Source: Prorocentrum cordatum (lineage: Eukaryota > Sar > Dinophyceae > Prorocentrales > Prorocentraceae). Taken from it: a DNA stretch of 64,000 bases. Made by a program: the position numbers and the translations under genes. The DNA is taken from contig CAUYUJ010020726.1 in NCBI GenBank assembly GCA_963575745.1, forward strand, positions 1,031,969 through 1,095,968, given 5' to 3'. Of this stretch, positions 1 through 10,902 are shown in pieces. The notes below the pieces were generated by a model. That model searched no databases, was not told where the DNA came from, and worked only from the letters and a program-made list of their open reading frames with translations. Numbering within the stretch: position 1 is the first letter of the stretch; the number at the start of each line of letters is the position of its first letter.

Positions 1-997
1 AGCCTGGCGGGCGGAGCCTGCAGGCGGAGCGTCGCTGGGCGCAGGCGCGGGCGCAGGCGGGCGGAGGCGGTGCGCGGGGCGCTGCCTCCGCACCTCCGGC
101 CTCTGGGCCGAGGCCCGCACCTCGGCATCTGGCCCCGGACACGTCCTCACGGGCTGTGGCCACCACCGCTACCAGGAATGGCTCCAATGCTCTCCCCACT
201 CCGCCTTGCCCTCCACAGGCGCAACCAGACGCTCGGACTGTGAAGCAGGTCGCACGCGCCACCAGATGCCATGTCGCAGACATGGTAGGCGTAGTCGAAG
301 CCCCACCAGCCCTCCGGACGGCAGGTGGCGCAAGGTTGTCCCCGAAGCCACCACCAGGCTCGATCTCCTCCACGGCCGGCGCGGGCGGGGAGCGCCCGAT
401 TTTGCAGACGCGGCTCCTGCCCGAGACTCCAGCCCTGTCTCTTACAGCACCGCCCGAAGCTTCCGGCGGGCACGCGGATGCAGGCGGCTCTTTCGCAGCA
501 GCGGGCTCTCGCCTGAGTGCCCCTCACAGTTCCATAGCCCTGCAGCTCGGCGCCCCCGACGCCTGCGCGCAAGAGAGGGCGGGTGGTCTTCCGAAGCCGA
601 GATCCCGACGGACTGCCTTCCCGCGTGCTGACGCCGAAACTCAAGATTACCGCTCCCATCGCAATCTCCAGGAAGCCCGAACCCGGTTCATGAATTGCGC
701 CTGCCAGCCTTTGCCAGCCCTCCGCGGGCCCGCAATCGTTCCGCTGCTTCCGCCGCCCCCCCGCCGGCCTTCCGCCAGCTGCCGCCAAGGGCGAGGCTGC
801 GCCGAAGGCGAGGCCCCTGATATATCTGGAGGGGACGCGCCACATGATGCACGGATGCAGGCTGGTCCCTTGCCAGACCGACAGTGCACGGTCGCGAATT
901 GGGGGGGGGCGAGGAGGCGGGGTGGGGGGAGGGGAGAGACCCCCACGAGGCGCACCCTCTCCGAGCCAGCTTCGCGAGCGCGCTCGCACCTCTTCGC

Positions 998-1033
<36 letters not shown>

Positions 1034-1737
1034 CCTGCGCTGTCTGCAGCAGCAGAGCACGGCAGAAACATACCTTTTCTCGCTGGTCCGCGCGGATCTC
1101 TGGGATCTGCGCTGGACCCCCCCCCCTCCCTGGCGCGCGGAGCGCGCCAGGGCAGGCGCCGAAGGCACCGCCAAGGGGGCCCCCGGCGCCGATCCAAGAC
1201 ATCCGCGTGGAGCGCCACAGTTTTCTGCCGCTTGCCGCGCACATGATACGCCACGCTCCCGGCAGCTGCGCCGACGGACGGCGATCCTTCCTCGACCGCA
1301 CTGTGCTTTCGCGAGCCGCGCGGCCGAGGAGCGGCGCGGCCATGGAACGGCACGGCCGGAGCCCGCGTGTCCCAGAGCCCGGCAGAGCTCAGAAGCTGCG
1401 CGACAGCAGCTCCAAAGCTCCCCAGCTTCTTTGTGGGGGGAACGCAAGCACAAACACCATGCCTAACCCGAACCATCCCTGGGCCCGCGTGGCGAATGCG
1501 CCCTCCCGGCCGAGGCCATCGCGGATGGACCCCAAAAGGGTCCCGATGGATACGCAGGCCTCCGACGTCGTGGACTCTTCACAAAGGTGGACCCCTAGAG
1601 GTTTGGATCTGATGAGGGGGACGAAGACTCACATACCTATACGACCACCCTTCGGGGTGATAAGGAGGTTGTGGGGGGGGAGAGGGGGGGAACCAACATC
1701 TGACTCAATCGATTTTACTATCGATCTCACTCAACGG
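1..1737. other. GC-rich region without recognised gene
   Basis: Long frames are open on both strands, but none carries a motif I recognise and they overlap one another. High G+C makes stop codons rare, so I treat them as chance. It contains G-rich stretches near 901-930 and 1671-1690 and a long C run at 999-1032. Confidence 0.6.
999..1032. repeat. homopolymer C tract, 34 bp
   Basis: An uninterrupted run of 34 C is visible. Such a run is prone to length error in assembly, and any frame crossing it is unreliable. Confidence 0.95.
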
Positions 1738-2040
1738 GACACCACGGGACACCACGGAACACCACGGGACACCACGGGACACCTCTCGATCTCACTATCG
1801 GTCTCACTATCGATCTCATTATCTATCTCACTCAGCGGGACACCATAGGACACCACGGGACACCTCGAGACACCACATCGATCTCACTATCGATCTCACT
1901 ATCGATCTCACTATCGATCTTACCCAACGGGACACCACAGGACACCACGGGACACCGGCGGGACACCGCCCGGCCCAACTGGGACACCTCCCGGCCACCG
2001 GACACCGCCCGGCCAACTATAGAACACCTCCCAGCCACCG
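1738..2040. repeat. mixed minisatellite GGGACACCACG / CGATCTCACTAT
   Basis: An 11-bp unit of the form GGGACACCACG alternates with a 12-bp unit CGATCTCACTAT (clear at 1790-1925), then the first type returns in degenerate form as GGACACCGCCCGGCC up to about 2040. No coding content is supported. Confidence 0.85.
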
Positions 2041-2856
2041 GCGGACGGGAACGGACTCTCGCTCCTACTTCGGCCTAGCTACAGGAGGATCACGCGCAGC
2101 TTCGCCTCGCCCGCACGCACGACACGATTACGAAAAACCGGAACCGATTTCCCAGCGGGGGGCCTCCGCTTCACTGCGATCTCACCCCCCGACCTCCGAA
2201 ACATGGTCACAGAAACGTGGGGACTCGGAGGTCCGCGCGGATTCCTCGGAGGCGTCATCCCTCGTTCCCCTACTGGTGCCCGTGACCCGCTGTGGTCTCT
2301 CGACGGTCCCGGGGCCGGCGAGGGCATCCGGAGGCAGCAAGCCACCAGCAGCCTCCCGCCGCGATCCTCCCACGCCGCGGGACTGGCAGAGGAGCCCGAG
2401 GACTCGACCCGGCCGAGGGTTCGAGGGCCGACCGCCCGAGGCTTCTCGCACCGGGCGCCCCGGCAGCGTGCGGGCTCCCACCCTCCTGGCCGCCCGCGCG
2501 GCCTCCCCTGCGGGCAACAGGAGGTCCTGCGGCGCGCCCAGGCACAGGCAGGACAGGAGGCAGCAGAGCTCCCGGAAGTCGACGTCGCCGCTGCCGCCCC
2601 GGTCGGCGATGACGTGGACCAGCCGTGCCTCCGGGGGGGAGGAGAGCCAGGAGGCCGCGGGCGCCGCGCGGTCTGTTGGCTGCCGGCCGCGCGCTCCCTC
2701 AGCATCCGCCTGCGGCAGGCAGGCCTTCGGGCCCCCCGGGGGCCGTGAGCAAAGACGGGCCTGTGACAGGGATGGCCGGCCCGCGCGCGAAGGGGTCGAA
2801 GGGTCCAACGGCCAAGGATTAAAACGAACATAGCATCTGAGGCTTGCAGGGGCGGG
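2041..2856. other. GC-rich region around a possible EF-hand exon
   Basis: GC-rich sequence with frames open on both strands. The only motif I can support is the EF-hand-like loop on the minus strand at 2569-2604. Nothing else is recognised. Confidence 0.5.
2530..2628 (-). CDS. possible EF-hand exon fragment
   Basis: Read on the minus strand, 2604-2569 gives the 12-residue loop DRGGSGDVDFRE. This follows the EF-hand calcium loop: D1, S5, G6, hydrophobic V8, D9, E12. Hydrophobic helix-like stretches lie on both sides (RLVHVIA before, LCCLLSCLC after). A pyrimidine-rich run ending in GGAG precedes 2628 on the minus strand and could be a 3' splice site. Position 3 is Gly instead of Asp/Asn, which would weaken metal binding. 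No second EF-hand and no other exon was found, so this may be an isolated exon of a larger gene, a gene relic, or chance in GC-rich DNA. Confidence 0.3.
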
Positions 2857-2967
2857 AAGAGGAGGAGGAGGAGAAGGAGGAGGGGGAGGAGGAGTAAGAG
2901 GAGGAGGAGGAGGAGGAGGAGGAGGAGGAGGAGGAGGAGGAGGAGGAGGAGGAGGAGGAGGAGGAGG

Positions 2968-3004
<37 letters not shown>

Positions 3005-3062
3005 AGGAGGAGGAGGAGGAGGAGGAGGAGGAGGAGGAGGAGGAGGAGGAGGAGGAGGGGAG
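2857..3062. repeat. (GAG)n microsatellite with GAGCAG insert
   Basis: Nearly pure GAG triplets, interrupted at about 2971-3003 by GAGCAG hexamers. The poly-Leu, poly-Pro and poly-Ser frames on the minus strand are artefacts of this repeat. Confidence 0.95.
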
Positions 3063-3354
3063 GAAACAGCTTCCCTGAACAACTTGTCTGCAAGGGTCTT
3101 CTATCGAATGCGAGGATCGCTGGATACTGAATCGAGCAGGCCTCTTTGTCCCCCGTGTCCTCTCATCAGTAGTCATATCATCGATATGAATTATGGACAG
3201 CCGTCGTATCAGTTCTATTATTAGCATGCGCGTGAGTGCCTGTATCAGCGTCAGTCTCAGAAATATATTCGTAAAAAAACCTTGCTGGTGGCAATCCGCA
3301 ACTGTTAGCCACCGTGCACACACAACACCTAGCTTCTAACAAACTATGTTGTAC

Positions 3355-3520
3355 AATCGATGTGGAACGTTCTATGTGGTGCAACCTACGTGGTGCAGTC
3401 GATGTTGTGCAATCGAGGTCGTGCAATCTGGGTTGCGCAATCTGCGTTGTGCAAGTCATTATTGGTGGAGCAACCTATGTTGTCCAATCTATGCAATGCT
3501 ATCAACGCTGGTATAATTTG
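3355..3520. repeat. degenerate GTGCAATCTATGT repeat, first block
   Basis: Roughly 13-bp degenerate units such as GTGGTGCAACCTACG and TGTGCAATCTGCG. The same repeat recurs at 3758-3848, 52,620-53,055 and 56,975-57,118, each time near a dispersed module that starts with a conserved CGCAAACATCCCACCC stretch. Confidence 0.8.
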
Positions 3521-3539
3521 GGCGACGACAAAGCGACGA

Positions 3540-3755
3540 CGGCGACCACGGAACCGCCAGACCAGCAACCAGACCAAAGCGAAGAGCGGCAACAGGGCGG
3601 CGACGGTGCGGCGACGGCGACCACGGAGCCGCCAGACCAGCACACCGGCCCAGACGACTGGCGCCGACGAGCCGGCAAGGGGGGGATCACGGAACCGCCA
3701 GACCGGCACCCACGCCCACACGACGGGCGGCCACGAAACGGCCACGGGGCGGAAA
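3540..3755. repeat. three ~73-bp tandem units
   Basis: The segment CACGGAACCGCCAGACC recurs near 3549, 3621 and 3691 with related flanks, giving three units of about 70-75 bp between two GTGCAATC blocks. Confidence 0.7.
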
Positions 3756-3757
3756 TC

Positions 3758-3848
3758 TACGCGGTGCAACATCCGTTATGCAATCTACGTTGTGCAATCT
3801 ATGCTGTGCAACCTACGACGTGCAATCTACGCGGTGCAATCTCTGTGG
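3758..3848. repeat. degenerate GTGCAATCTATGT repeat, second block
   Basis: Units such as TGTGCAATCTACG and GGTGCAATCTCTG repeat about every 13 bp and lead directly into the dispersed module starting near 3890. Confidence 0.8.
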
Positions 3849-3889
3849 AACGAGTCGTGCTTGTTCGCAATGACTTGTCATACCCACAG

Positions 3890-4206
3890 GTCGCGCAAGC
3901 ATCCCACCCAGCCGCCAACAACTTAGTTTGCAAAACCGACGCGGGGGGGATTGCGATGACTGCTTGGCGCTGGCTGGCGCATGGCTGCAGCCGCGCAAGA
4001 GCGCGCAGGCTCGCTCGCAAAGCGGCCAACTAGTCTGGCGCCACGGACGCGGCCGCGGTGGGGCTGACCACTGGGGACTTCCCAGCGTGTCGGGCAGGCC
4101 GCGCTGACGCGCGGGCACATCAGTGCGAGTCGGTGACTCGGGCGGGCGCGGCATCATGGCGACGTAGACAACGGCAGTCGCGATGATGATAGTAGCGATA
4201 CTGGCC
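3890..4206 (+). repeat. dispersed module, copy 1
   Basis: Begins with CGCGCAAGCATCCCACCC, then AGTTTGCAAAACC, GCGATTGCGATGA, a GCGCGCAGG-rich part, CAGTGCGAGTCGG and GGGCGCGGCATCATGGC. The same landmarks in the same order occur at 54.07, 58.09 and 59.10 kb, and in weaker form at 57.13 kb. The open frames inside are not conserved between copies, so it is treated as non-coding. Confidence 0.75.
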
Positions 4207-5133
4207 AAAAATCTCTGTGTTCATCCTGGTAGACCGCTTTTGTTTCGCTGTGTCTCTTCGTCCCTGTTGCCGTCAACTCTCATGGGAAACGTTTCTGAAA
4301 CGGGCTGGAGTGAATACGCAAAACGTGAAGAACTATGAATGTGTGAGTGAGAGCGAGTCGGAATACGACTGGTAGAACATGCATGGACCGAATGGCACAC
4401 CAAATCGAGTCGAGTATGAGTACGACGAACTCTGAGCATTAGAGGGCAGGCGTGAATCAGACTGAGGCGAAGAGATCCCACAAACAAACGTCGGCCACCA
4501 CGAAGAAGACGACGACGACGGCGACGACGACGGCGACGACGACGGCGACAGTGGCGGCGGCGGCGGCGTCGCCATCACGCGAAAAATAGGCGACATCACT
4601 CAGAACCACGACGACGAAACATCAAGATCAGAGTGAGGGAGCCAAACGGTCATTCACAATCCGTGGGCGCGTGGCTGAAATGGGGCTCCGCGGTGCGGAT
4701 TCTGCCTGTTGCTGTTGCGTCGAATTCCCCTTTAAAGAAAAACCATTGTTGATGCCCCCCGTCCGGTGGGTGCACCTTGTGTTTTTCCATTCAAATGCCC
4801 CCCCCGGGCTCGCACACATTCGTTTCCAGGGGAGATCTTGCGCTTCATATAGTGTTGCGGCTCCCCCGTTTACACCATCAACAACAACAGCAGCAACAGC
4901 AACAACGATCATTTTAAGACTGTTCGCTCTTATCTGCTCGCGTGTTCATTAACGCGTATTTCCCAAACCCTCGATACCCGCCCTCCTCGTCTTCGATTGT
5001 ACCCCTTTTGAGAGGTATACCTTTCTTCCCTGCAGGCCGGGCCCGGCAAACGGCGGGGAGATCGCGGACCGTCGGCCTGGCCAGCGGCAGCGCTGATCGG
5101 CGGCACCCCGACCCCAAGAGGGACGGTCAGGGG
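4207..5133. other. unique intergenic sequence with short (CGA)n
   Basis: No gene recognised. A CGA/CGG triplet run lies at about 4505-4575 and a CAACAACAG run near 4878-4905. Confidence 0.6.
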
Positions 5134-5205
5134 ACAGACCACGACGACGACGACGACGACGACGACGACGTCGAAGACGACGCGGGCGACGACGACGACG
5201 AGCGA
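5134..5205. repeat. (GAC)n microsatellite
   Basis: Mostly GAC triplets with a few substitutions. It immediately precedes the 21-bp array. Confidence 0.9.
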
Positions 5206-5227
5206 AACCGAGAGCAAGAGAGAGGAC

Positions 5228-6012
5228 GACAGCAGGGCCACGAAGGGCACGAAGTACGCCACGAATGGCGACAACGAGGACACGAAGGGAATGCGTATGG
5301 GGCCACGAAGAGCGCGAACGTGCGGGGGTCACGAAGGGCAGATAATGCGAGGCCACAGAAGGCAACGACGGGGCCACTGAGGGTAGCAACTGGGCCATGT
5401 AGACAGCGAGGGGGCCACGAAGGGCCACCAAGGGCATGCATATAGGGGGCCACGACGGGCGCGAACGAGCGGGGGCCACGAAGGGCATGCACATGGGGCC
5501 ACCACGGGCGCGAACGAGCGTGGTCCACGAAGGGCATACGTATATGGGCCCACGAAGGGCAGCGAGGGGGCCATAAAAGGGCGACAGCGGGGCCACGAAA
5601 GGCATGCACACAGGGGGCCACGAAGGGCTGCAACGGGGCCACGGAGTGCAGCGAGGGGGCCACGAAGGGCTGCACGAAGGGCAGCGAGTGCGCCAGGAGG
5701 GGCTGCAACGGGGCCACGAAGGGCAGCGAGGGGGCCACGAAGGGCTGCGAGAGCGCCCCGAATGGGTACAACGGGGCCACGAAGGGCAGCGAGGGGGCCA
5801 CGAAGGGCCGCAACGGGGCCACGGAGTGCAGCGAGGGGGCCACAATGGGCTGCAACGGGGCCACGAAGGTCTGCGAGGGGGCCACGAAGGGCGAAGGGCT
5901 GCAACGGAGCCACGAAGGGCAGCAAGGGGGCCACGAAAGGCTGCAACGGGTCCACGAAAGGCAGCGAGGGGGCCACGAAGGGCTGCAACGGGGCCACGAA
6001 GGGCAGCGAGAT
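5228..6012. repeat. 21-bp minisatellite, about 37 units
   Basis: The 21-bp unit reads GGCCACGAAGGGCTGCAACGG or GGCCACGAAGGGCAGCGAGG, often in alternation. The first ~160 bp are more degenerate. Because 21 is a multiple of 3, all frames stay open and give artefactual 7-residue repeats. The core GGGGCCACGAAG is shared with the 77- to 99-bp satellites at 54.7-61.8 kb. Confidence 0.9.
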
Positions 6013-6263
6013 CCCGATTCCTAAATCATCTGAGAGGGAGCCCTGAGCGTGAGCGCGGCTTCTGGGTGCCTGAATGTCGGAGGCGAGGCGCTTCAGTAAC
6101 TTGCGGGAAATTCAAACGCAAGGGCGCTATCCTTGAGTGAATTTGAAGCAAGTCTCCCGCAAAAGCGCGACTCCAGAGCGCCGAGAGAGCGACTCCTGAA
6201 TTCCCTTGCGACGTACCCAACCCTTGCTACACATGCGGCGATTAAATTCAGGACCGCTCAACG

Positions 6264-7205
6264 CAAGCCCCCCATGGGGGGGGGCGAGGTCTCGAGGTGA
6301 TCCGCGTGGGACGTACCTCCGCTGGGCGTCCCAGGAGCCCACGAAAGTGGCGACAGTTGCGCAGATCGCAAGCCCCCCCCCAGGGGGGCGGCGAGGTCTC
6401 GAGGTGATCCGCGTGGGACGTACCTCCGCTGGGCCTCCCAGGAGCCCACGGAAGTGGCGACAGTTGCGCAGATCGCAAGCTCCCCAGGGGGCGGCGAGGT
6501 CTCGAGGTGATCCGCGTGGGACGTACCTCCGCTGGGCCTCCCAGGAGCCCACGAAAGTGGCGACAGTTGCGCAGATCGCAAGCCCCCCAGGGGGCGACGC
6601 GGTCTCGAGGTGATCCGCGTGGGACGTGCCTCCGCTGGGCCTCCCAGGAGCCCACGAAAGTGGCGACAGTTGCGCAGATCGCAAGCCCCCCCCAGGGGGC
6701 GGCGAGGTCTCGAGGTGATCCGCGTGGGACGTACCTCCGCTGGGCCTCCCAGGAGCCCACGAAAGTGGCGACAGTTGCGCAGATCGCAAGCCCCCCCAGG
6801 GGGCGGCGAGGTCTCGAGGTGATCCGCGTGGGACGTACCTCCGCCGGGCCTCCCAGGAGCCCACGAAAGTGGCGACAGTTGCGCAGATCGCAAGCCCCCC
6901 ATGGGGGCGGCGAGGTCTCGAGGTGATCTGCGTGGGACGTCCCTCCGCTGGGCCTCCCAAGAGCCCACGAAAGTAGCGACAGTTGCGCAGATCGCAAGCC
7001 CCCCAGGGGGCGGCGAGGTCTCGAGGTGATCCGCGTGGGACGTACCTCCGCTGGGCCTCCCAGGAGCCCACGAAAGTGGCGACAGTTGCGCAGATCGCAA
7101 GCCCCCCAGGGGGGCGGCGAGGTCTCGAGGTGATCCGCGTGGGACGTACCTCCGCTGGGCCTCCCAGGAGCCCACGAAAGTGGCGACAGTTGCGCAGATC
7201 GCAGC
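6264..7205 (-). repeat. ~104-bp satellite array, 9 units
   Basis: The landmark GAGGTCTCGAGGTGATC (GCGGTCTC in one unit) starts near 6286, 6393, 6496, 6599, 6704, 6808, 6912, 7015 and 7119. Spacing is 103-107 bp, and the length differences sit mainly in a C/G run. On the minus strand the unit contains AACTGTCGCCACTTTCG-type sequence also found in the array at 61.9-64.0 kb. Confidence 0.95.
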
Positions 7206-7284
7206 CCGACGGCACGAGAGAATAGGAGAGGGGAACACAGGAAACAGGAGAGGAGGAGAGGAGGGGGCAGGAGGCAGGAGGAGA

Positions 7285-7345
7285 AGGACGGGGCGACCAC
7301 ACTGCTCTATTCAAAACGAGTGCCCAACACAGGAGAGTTGGGAAT
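7285..7345 (-). repeat. satellite boundary sequence, copy 1
   Basis: On the minus strand this reads CCCAACTCTCCTGTGTTGGG, CACTCGTTTTGAATAGAGCA and then a C-rich stretch. Four related copies flank the satellites at 56.2, 59.7, 61.0 and 61.8 kb in the same relation to their arrays. Confidence 0.8.
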
Positions 7346-8004
7346 CAATTATAAGAAGGTCCCAAGCGAGAGCGCGAATCCTAAGTAAAATGCGAGGAGG
7401 TCTCAGGCGGGAGCGTGGGTCCTGGCTAAATTGTGGAAGTCCTAGGCGGGAGCCGGTGTTGTTGTAAAAAGGGGGGCCAGGGGCACAATTTGAGCCGGAA
7501 GACTTCCTGATAAAAACAGGGTGCGAGCCCCGGGAAGGGCACCTTGATGGAAAAAACTACAATGTGCACCGGAGGGGGGATCAACAATAATTCTTCTTCA
7601 AAAGCGAGAGTTCAACAACGGCTCCCTGCAAATATTTCCCCACACTTTATTCAAATCGCGCTCCGCGCGGGATCTCCTCACAACCTACGACAGAATCGCG
7701 CTCTCGCGTTGCACGCCCCAGCAATTCGCCGGAACGCTGCGCCCCCCCCACACTCAGGAATCACGCCCTCGCCCTGGACTCCCCCACGATTTGCCTGGGC
7801 ACCGCGCGATCGCCATCGCCAGAGCGCCCTCCTCGCGATCCCCGCAAAAGCCTGACGTCCCCGCGACCCGCCGGCTCGACCCCGCCGCGCAGGGCCCGCT
7901 CGCCCGACCCGCCCAGCGTGGTGCGCCGGCCCGGCCCGCCCGTCTGGCTCGGCCGCCGGAGCTTGTTTCTGCTCCGAAGCCCCAGCTGCTGATCCGTGGT
8001 GCTC
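7346..8004. other. intergenic sequence with three ~42-bp units
   Basis: At 7356-7460 the phrase GTCYYAGGCGGGAGCG occurs three times about 42 bp apart. The rest shows nothing recognisable. Confidence 0.5.
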
Positions 8005-8220
8005 CACCATGCGGGCAGGAGTCCTATCCATAGCCAGTGCGTCTTGGACCTTCTCGGGAGGGGTGCCCCAAGGCCGAGGCGCACTGGAGATGGCCACGAA
8101 TGGAGCTTCTGGGGGGCAAATGTCTCCATCTCCAGTGCGCCTCGGGTTTCTGGGGAAGGGAGCCTGGCACTCCATGCTGCAGTGGATATGGACAGAAGTA
8201 TTGCCCGCACGCCATTCTCT
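8005..8220. mobile_element. foldback (inverted-repeat) element
   Basis: A perfect 20-bp inverted repeat pairs 8074-8093 (CCGAGGCGCACTGGAGATGG) with 8126-8145 across a 32-nt loop. The arms continue imperfectly outward; for example TGCGGGCA at about 8007 faces its complement near 8210. No open frame belongs to it. It resembles a small non-autonomous foldback element; flanking target duplications were not identified. Confidence 0.6.
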
Positions 8221-9084
8221 CCCCCAGTCGCCCCTTCCCTCCTCCCTCTCCCTGTGAGCTCCCGCTCCCTCGCCTCCTCTCCCTCGTATTGGCTCAGGCA
8301 CCGAGGTGCCGAGGCATGCGATGCGGCGCGCGCGCGCGGCCAAGAACCGAGGACGGGGGACGCGGAGGGTCTGCCTCAGCTTCTCCCTGGCGAGTCCGAG
8401 TTTTAGGGGCTGCGCCAACGACGCATGGCACGCAACGAAGATATACCACCCAGAGGGGGCTCTGATCGACGACCAAGAGGGCGGGTGTCGACGGTTTGGG
8501 CTATGATGCATGGCACACGAGCAGAACAAAAAAACGAACAATCTCACAATGATTATTGTGGTGGTTGTTGTCGACGTCCTCGCCCGCGACCCGCCCACGA
8601 CCCACCCGCGACCCACTGGGCGACCAACCCAACGACCCACCCTGCGACCCACCCGCGGCCCATCCACATTGCTTTGACCAAAATTTGGCGCCTGCGGCGG
8701 GCTCCTTATGAAGTGTGTAAAAACCAGAACCTACGGCGGCCTTTTTCGGAGCGTCGCAGAGGCTTCTTCAGAGCGTCGCAAACTGCCGACGACCCCTCCG
8801 TCCCCCCACTCTTACCCGCAACGGCGTGGGCTAGGGCACACATGATTGCAAACCTTCATCCCCGATCCTCGAACCCTGATTTCATACCTCAAAGAGGGTA
8901 GGGAGGAGGAGGGACGAACAAAAACTACAAAAACGACGACGAAGACGCCCACGGCGGCGACGACGAGGAACAAAAACATTCGATCTTCGAACCACGGCTC
9001 TCAACCCCGAGGGGGGAGGACGGGGGGGAACGGAGACCCGCGACAACGACGACGCCGTCGAGGGCGACGACGACGACGTCGTTG
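8221..9084. other. intergenic sequence with GACCCACC repeats
   Basis: No gene recognised. A degenerate GCGACCCACCC repeat of about 10-13 bp lies at 8580-8665, and a CGACGACGA tract lies at 8935-8970 and 9040-9085. Confidence 0.55.
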
Positions 9085-9175
9085 GAGGGCCTCCGCGGAG
9101 GGCTCCCGCGGAGGGGCCTCCGCGGAGGGGCCTCCGCGGAGGGGCCTCCGCGGAGGCCTCCGCAGAGGGGGGGCA
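9085..9175. repeat. tandem palindromic CCTCCGCGGAGG units
   Basis: Five or more copies of the self-complementary 12-mer CCTCCGCGGAGG, separated by GG or GGG, spaced 15 bp. One more copy occurs at about 37,975. Confidence 0.9.
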
Positions 9176-9312
9176 GGCGCTCCGAGGCCTCCGGGGGGAG
9201 CCGCCGAGGGCCCCCGCGGGCCTCCGAACTGCAGACCCCCAACGGCATGATCTCTCCGTTGCGTCGGCCCCCGCGAGGTCTCGACCCAGACACGATCGCG
9301 TCGCAAAAAAAA

Positions 9313-9500
9313 TCAGGACGGGAGGCTTCTCCCTATTTTCGGCCTCTGCATGGGGGCCCTCGCCGGGCCACGGAAGCGTCAAAAAACGACTCAGGATGGA
9401 AAACCGGCCCCAGGGAAAGGGTCTGGACTTCCGGGGACGCCGTCCTGAAAAAATCGAGACGGCGCATGTCTGGGGGCCCATTCCCCCGGACCGGCTTCTC
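9313..9500 (+). repeat. dispersed repeat R, copy a
   Basis: Carries the landmarks TTTTCGGCCTCTG, CCCTCGCCGGGCCACGG, AGCGTCAAAAAACGACTCAG, AAAACCGGCCCC and a final GTCTGGGGG. The same order is seen near 27.34, 27.49, 28.69, 32.93 and 41.5 kb, and inverted at 41.02 kb. Confidence 0.75.
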
Positions 9501-10502
9501 GACCTAGGAGTGGTTATCGTGACCGTCCCGCGAGGGCCCGGGAGGGCCTCGGGAGGCCGAGGATAACCTCGCGTCCTGCTTCTGTCATGGCCCGAGGGGG
9601 TCTCCGAAGGCAGGCCTCCGGGGGCCCTTCCAATTGAGCACCGACCGACCGTCCCGGCATTCTGATAGGCCTGCCACGAACTGTTCCTAGAACCCAAACA
9701 GCTTGCAAGAACAAAAACAATGCTCCTAGAACATCAAGCCGATGTGTTGAAACAAGACAGTCCCAGCCAGACGCGTTCTAAGAACTTGTTCGTGCAAGCC
9801 ACGAAAATGTTCTCAGCACATCGTTTGGTAGGCCTATAGGCACACCAGGACGCTTCGCCACTGCTTGATCCGAGAGGCCTCGGGGATCTTCTGACCTGGG
9901 TCAATCCAGACCCGGGTCAGCAGGAAACCAAACAACTGCAATGCAAGAACAACAAAAGCTGCAACGCAGGTCTTCCCAAACCCGGGTCAGCCAATATGCG
10001 CGGCCGCCTCGCGGCCACGAGCGGCTCGCTGACCCGGGTCAGCCACAGGGGGTCTTCGCAGCATCCTGCAGGATCCGGCGCCCTGGCTGACCCCCGTTTG
10101 CATCGACCCCCGTCCCTTGAGCCTCGAGAGGCCTCCCCCAAAAGAGCCGCCAGCGGCAGTGCGGTGCGGTGCGGTGCGGCTGCTGCGGCGCCTCGGCGGC
10201 CGCCGACAGCAGCGGCCTCGCCGCGCCCAGCTCGCCGAGCGCGCGCCGGACGGGGGGGAAGCCGAGGGCCGCGGCGCCGCCGGAGGCGCGGAGGAAGTCG
10301 GCCTGCGGCGGGCGGCGGGGGGCTCCCCCCGAGGCCCAGAGAGCCGTGGGGGAGGGCAAAGAAGCCATCCATGACAGGAGGTTCTGTCCTGTGTGAAGGG
10401 GCCCACAAGCACACAAAGAAACACACAGAAATAAAACGATTCCCCATATTTTCCAATATTTTCCGGGTTTCTGTCTTCCCCCCCACTTCCCATATCCCTA
10501 AG
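9501..10502. other. intergenic region with GACCCGGGTCAGC motifs
   Basis: No gene recognised. A CGG/GCC-rich stretch at 10,150-10,330 keeps several frames open. Four copies of a CCCGGGTCAG motif lie at 9893-10,043. Confidence 0.5.
9893..10043. repeat. four GACCCGGGTCAGC motifs, one full palindrome
   Basis: Half or full copies lie at about 9893, 9909, 9980 and 10,028. The last is a perfect 16-bp palindrome, GCTGACCCGGGTCAGC, at 10,028-10,043. The clustering resembles a group of binding sites for a dimeric protein, but no function is shown. Confidence 0.6.
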
Positions 10503-10575
10503 GTGCCGTGGCGGTTATTTTAACTGCCAACTTTTGGCGTTTTTTGTTTACCGCCAGCGGTTATTTGATATCGAT
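10503..10575. repeat. TGGCGGTTATTTT / CTGCCA repeat, copy 1
   Basis: Contains TGGCGGTTATTTTAACTGCC and, further on, CCGCCAGCGGTTATTT. A closely related stretch lies at 27,236-27,305. The ends are partly self-complementary, as in a small inverted-repeat element. It lies about 330 bp upstream of the first gene. Confidence 0.6.
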
Positions 10576-10902
10576 GTTGGTGCTTGCATCACCTGAGACT
10601 AGGTTCGTGATCGATCATTGTTGGTTTTGTTGTATCAGTTGCTATTCGAGTTGCCTCTGTTGTTGTCCCTCTTAGATTTTACACGTATATAGAGGTGGAA
10701 TGGATGATGATCATGATGAGGCCGAGGACGGATTCGACTGGGAAGGATGAGGAGGAGGAGGACGAGGAGGCGGGGAAGGGCGAGGGATATAACAGTGATA
10801 GGGGCGTAGGTCAGGGAATAGGGCAATGCCACCACTCATGGTGGCGACGCCGACGGCGATGACAACGGTTGCAGCGATAACGGCTGCGTTGTGGCTCTAG
10901 TG

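Noticed and set aside
156-1466. 436-codon plus-strand frame in GC-rich DNA
   Set aside because: It crosses a 34-bp C run, competes with three minus-strand frames of similar length, and shows no domain or even codon character.
5127-5997. Long frames of LRGPVAALRGP and TKGSKGATKGC repeats
   Set aside because: Produced by the 21-bp minisatellite, not a collagen- or antifreeze-like protein.
6127-7314. Minus-strand frame of 395 codons with repeated CATVATFVGSWEAQ-like peptide
   Set aside because: Produced by the ~104-bp satellite; three overlapping frames give equally long repeats.
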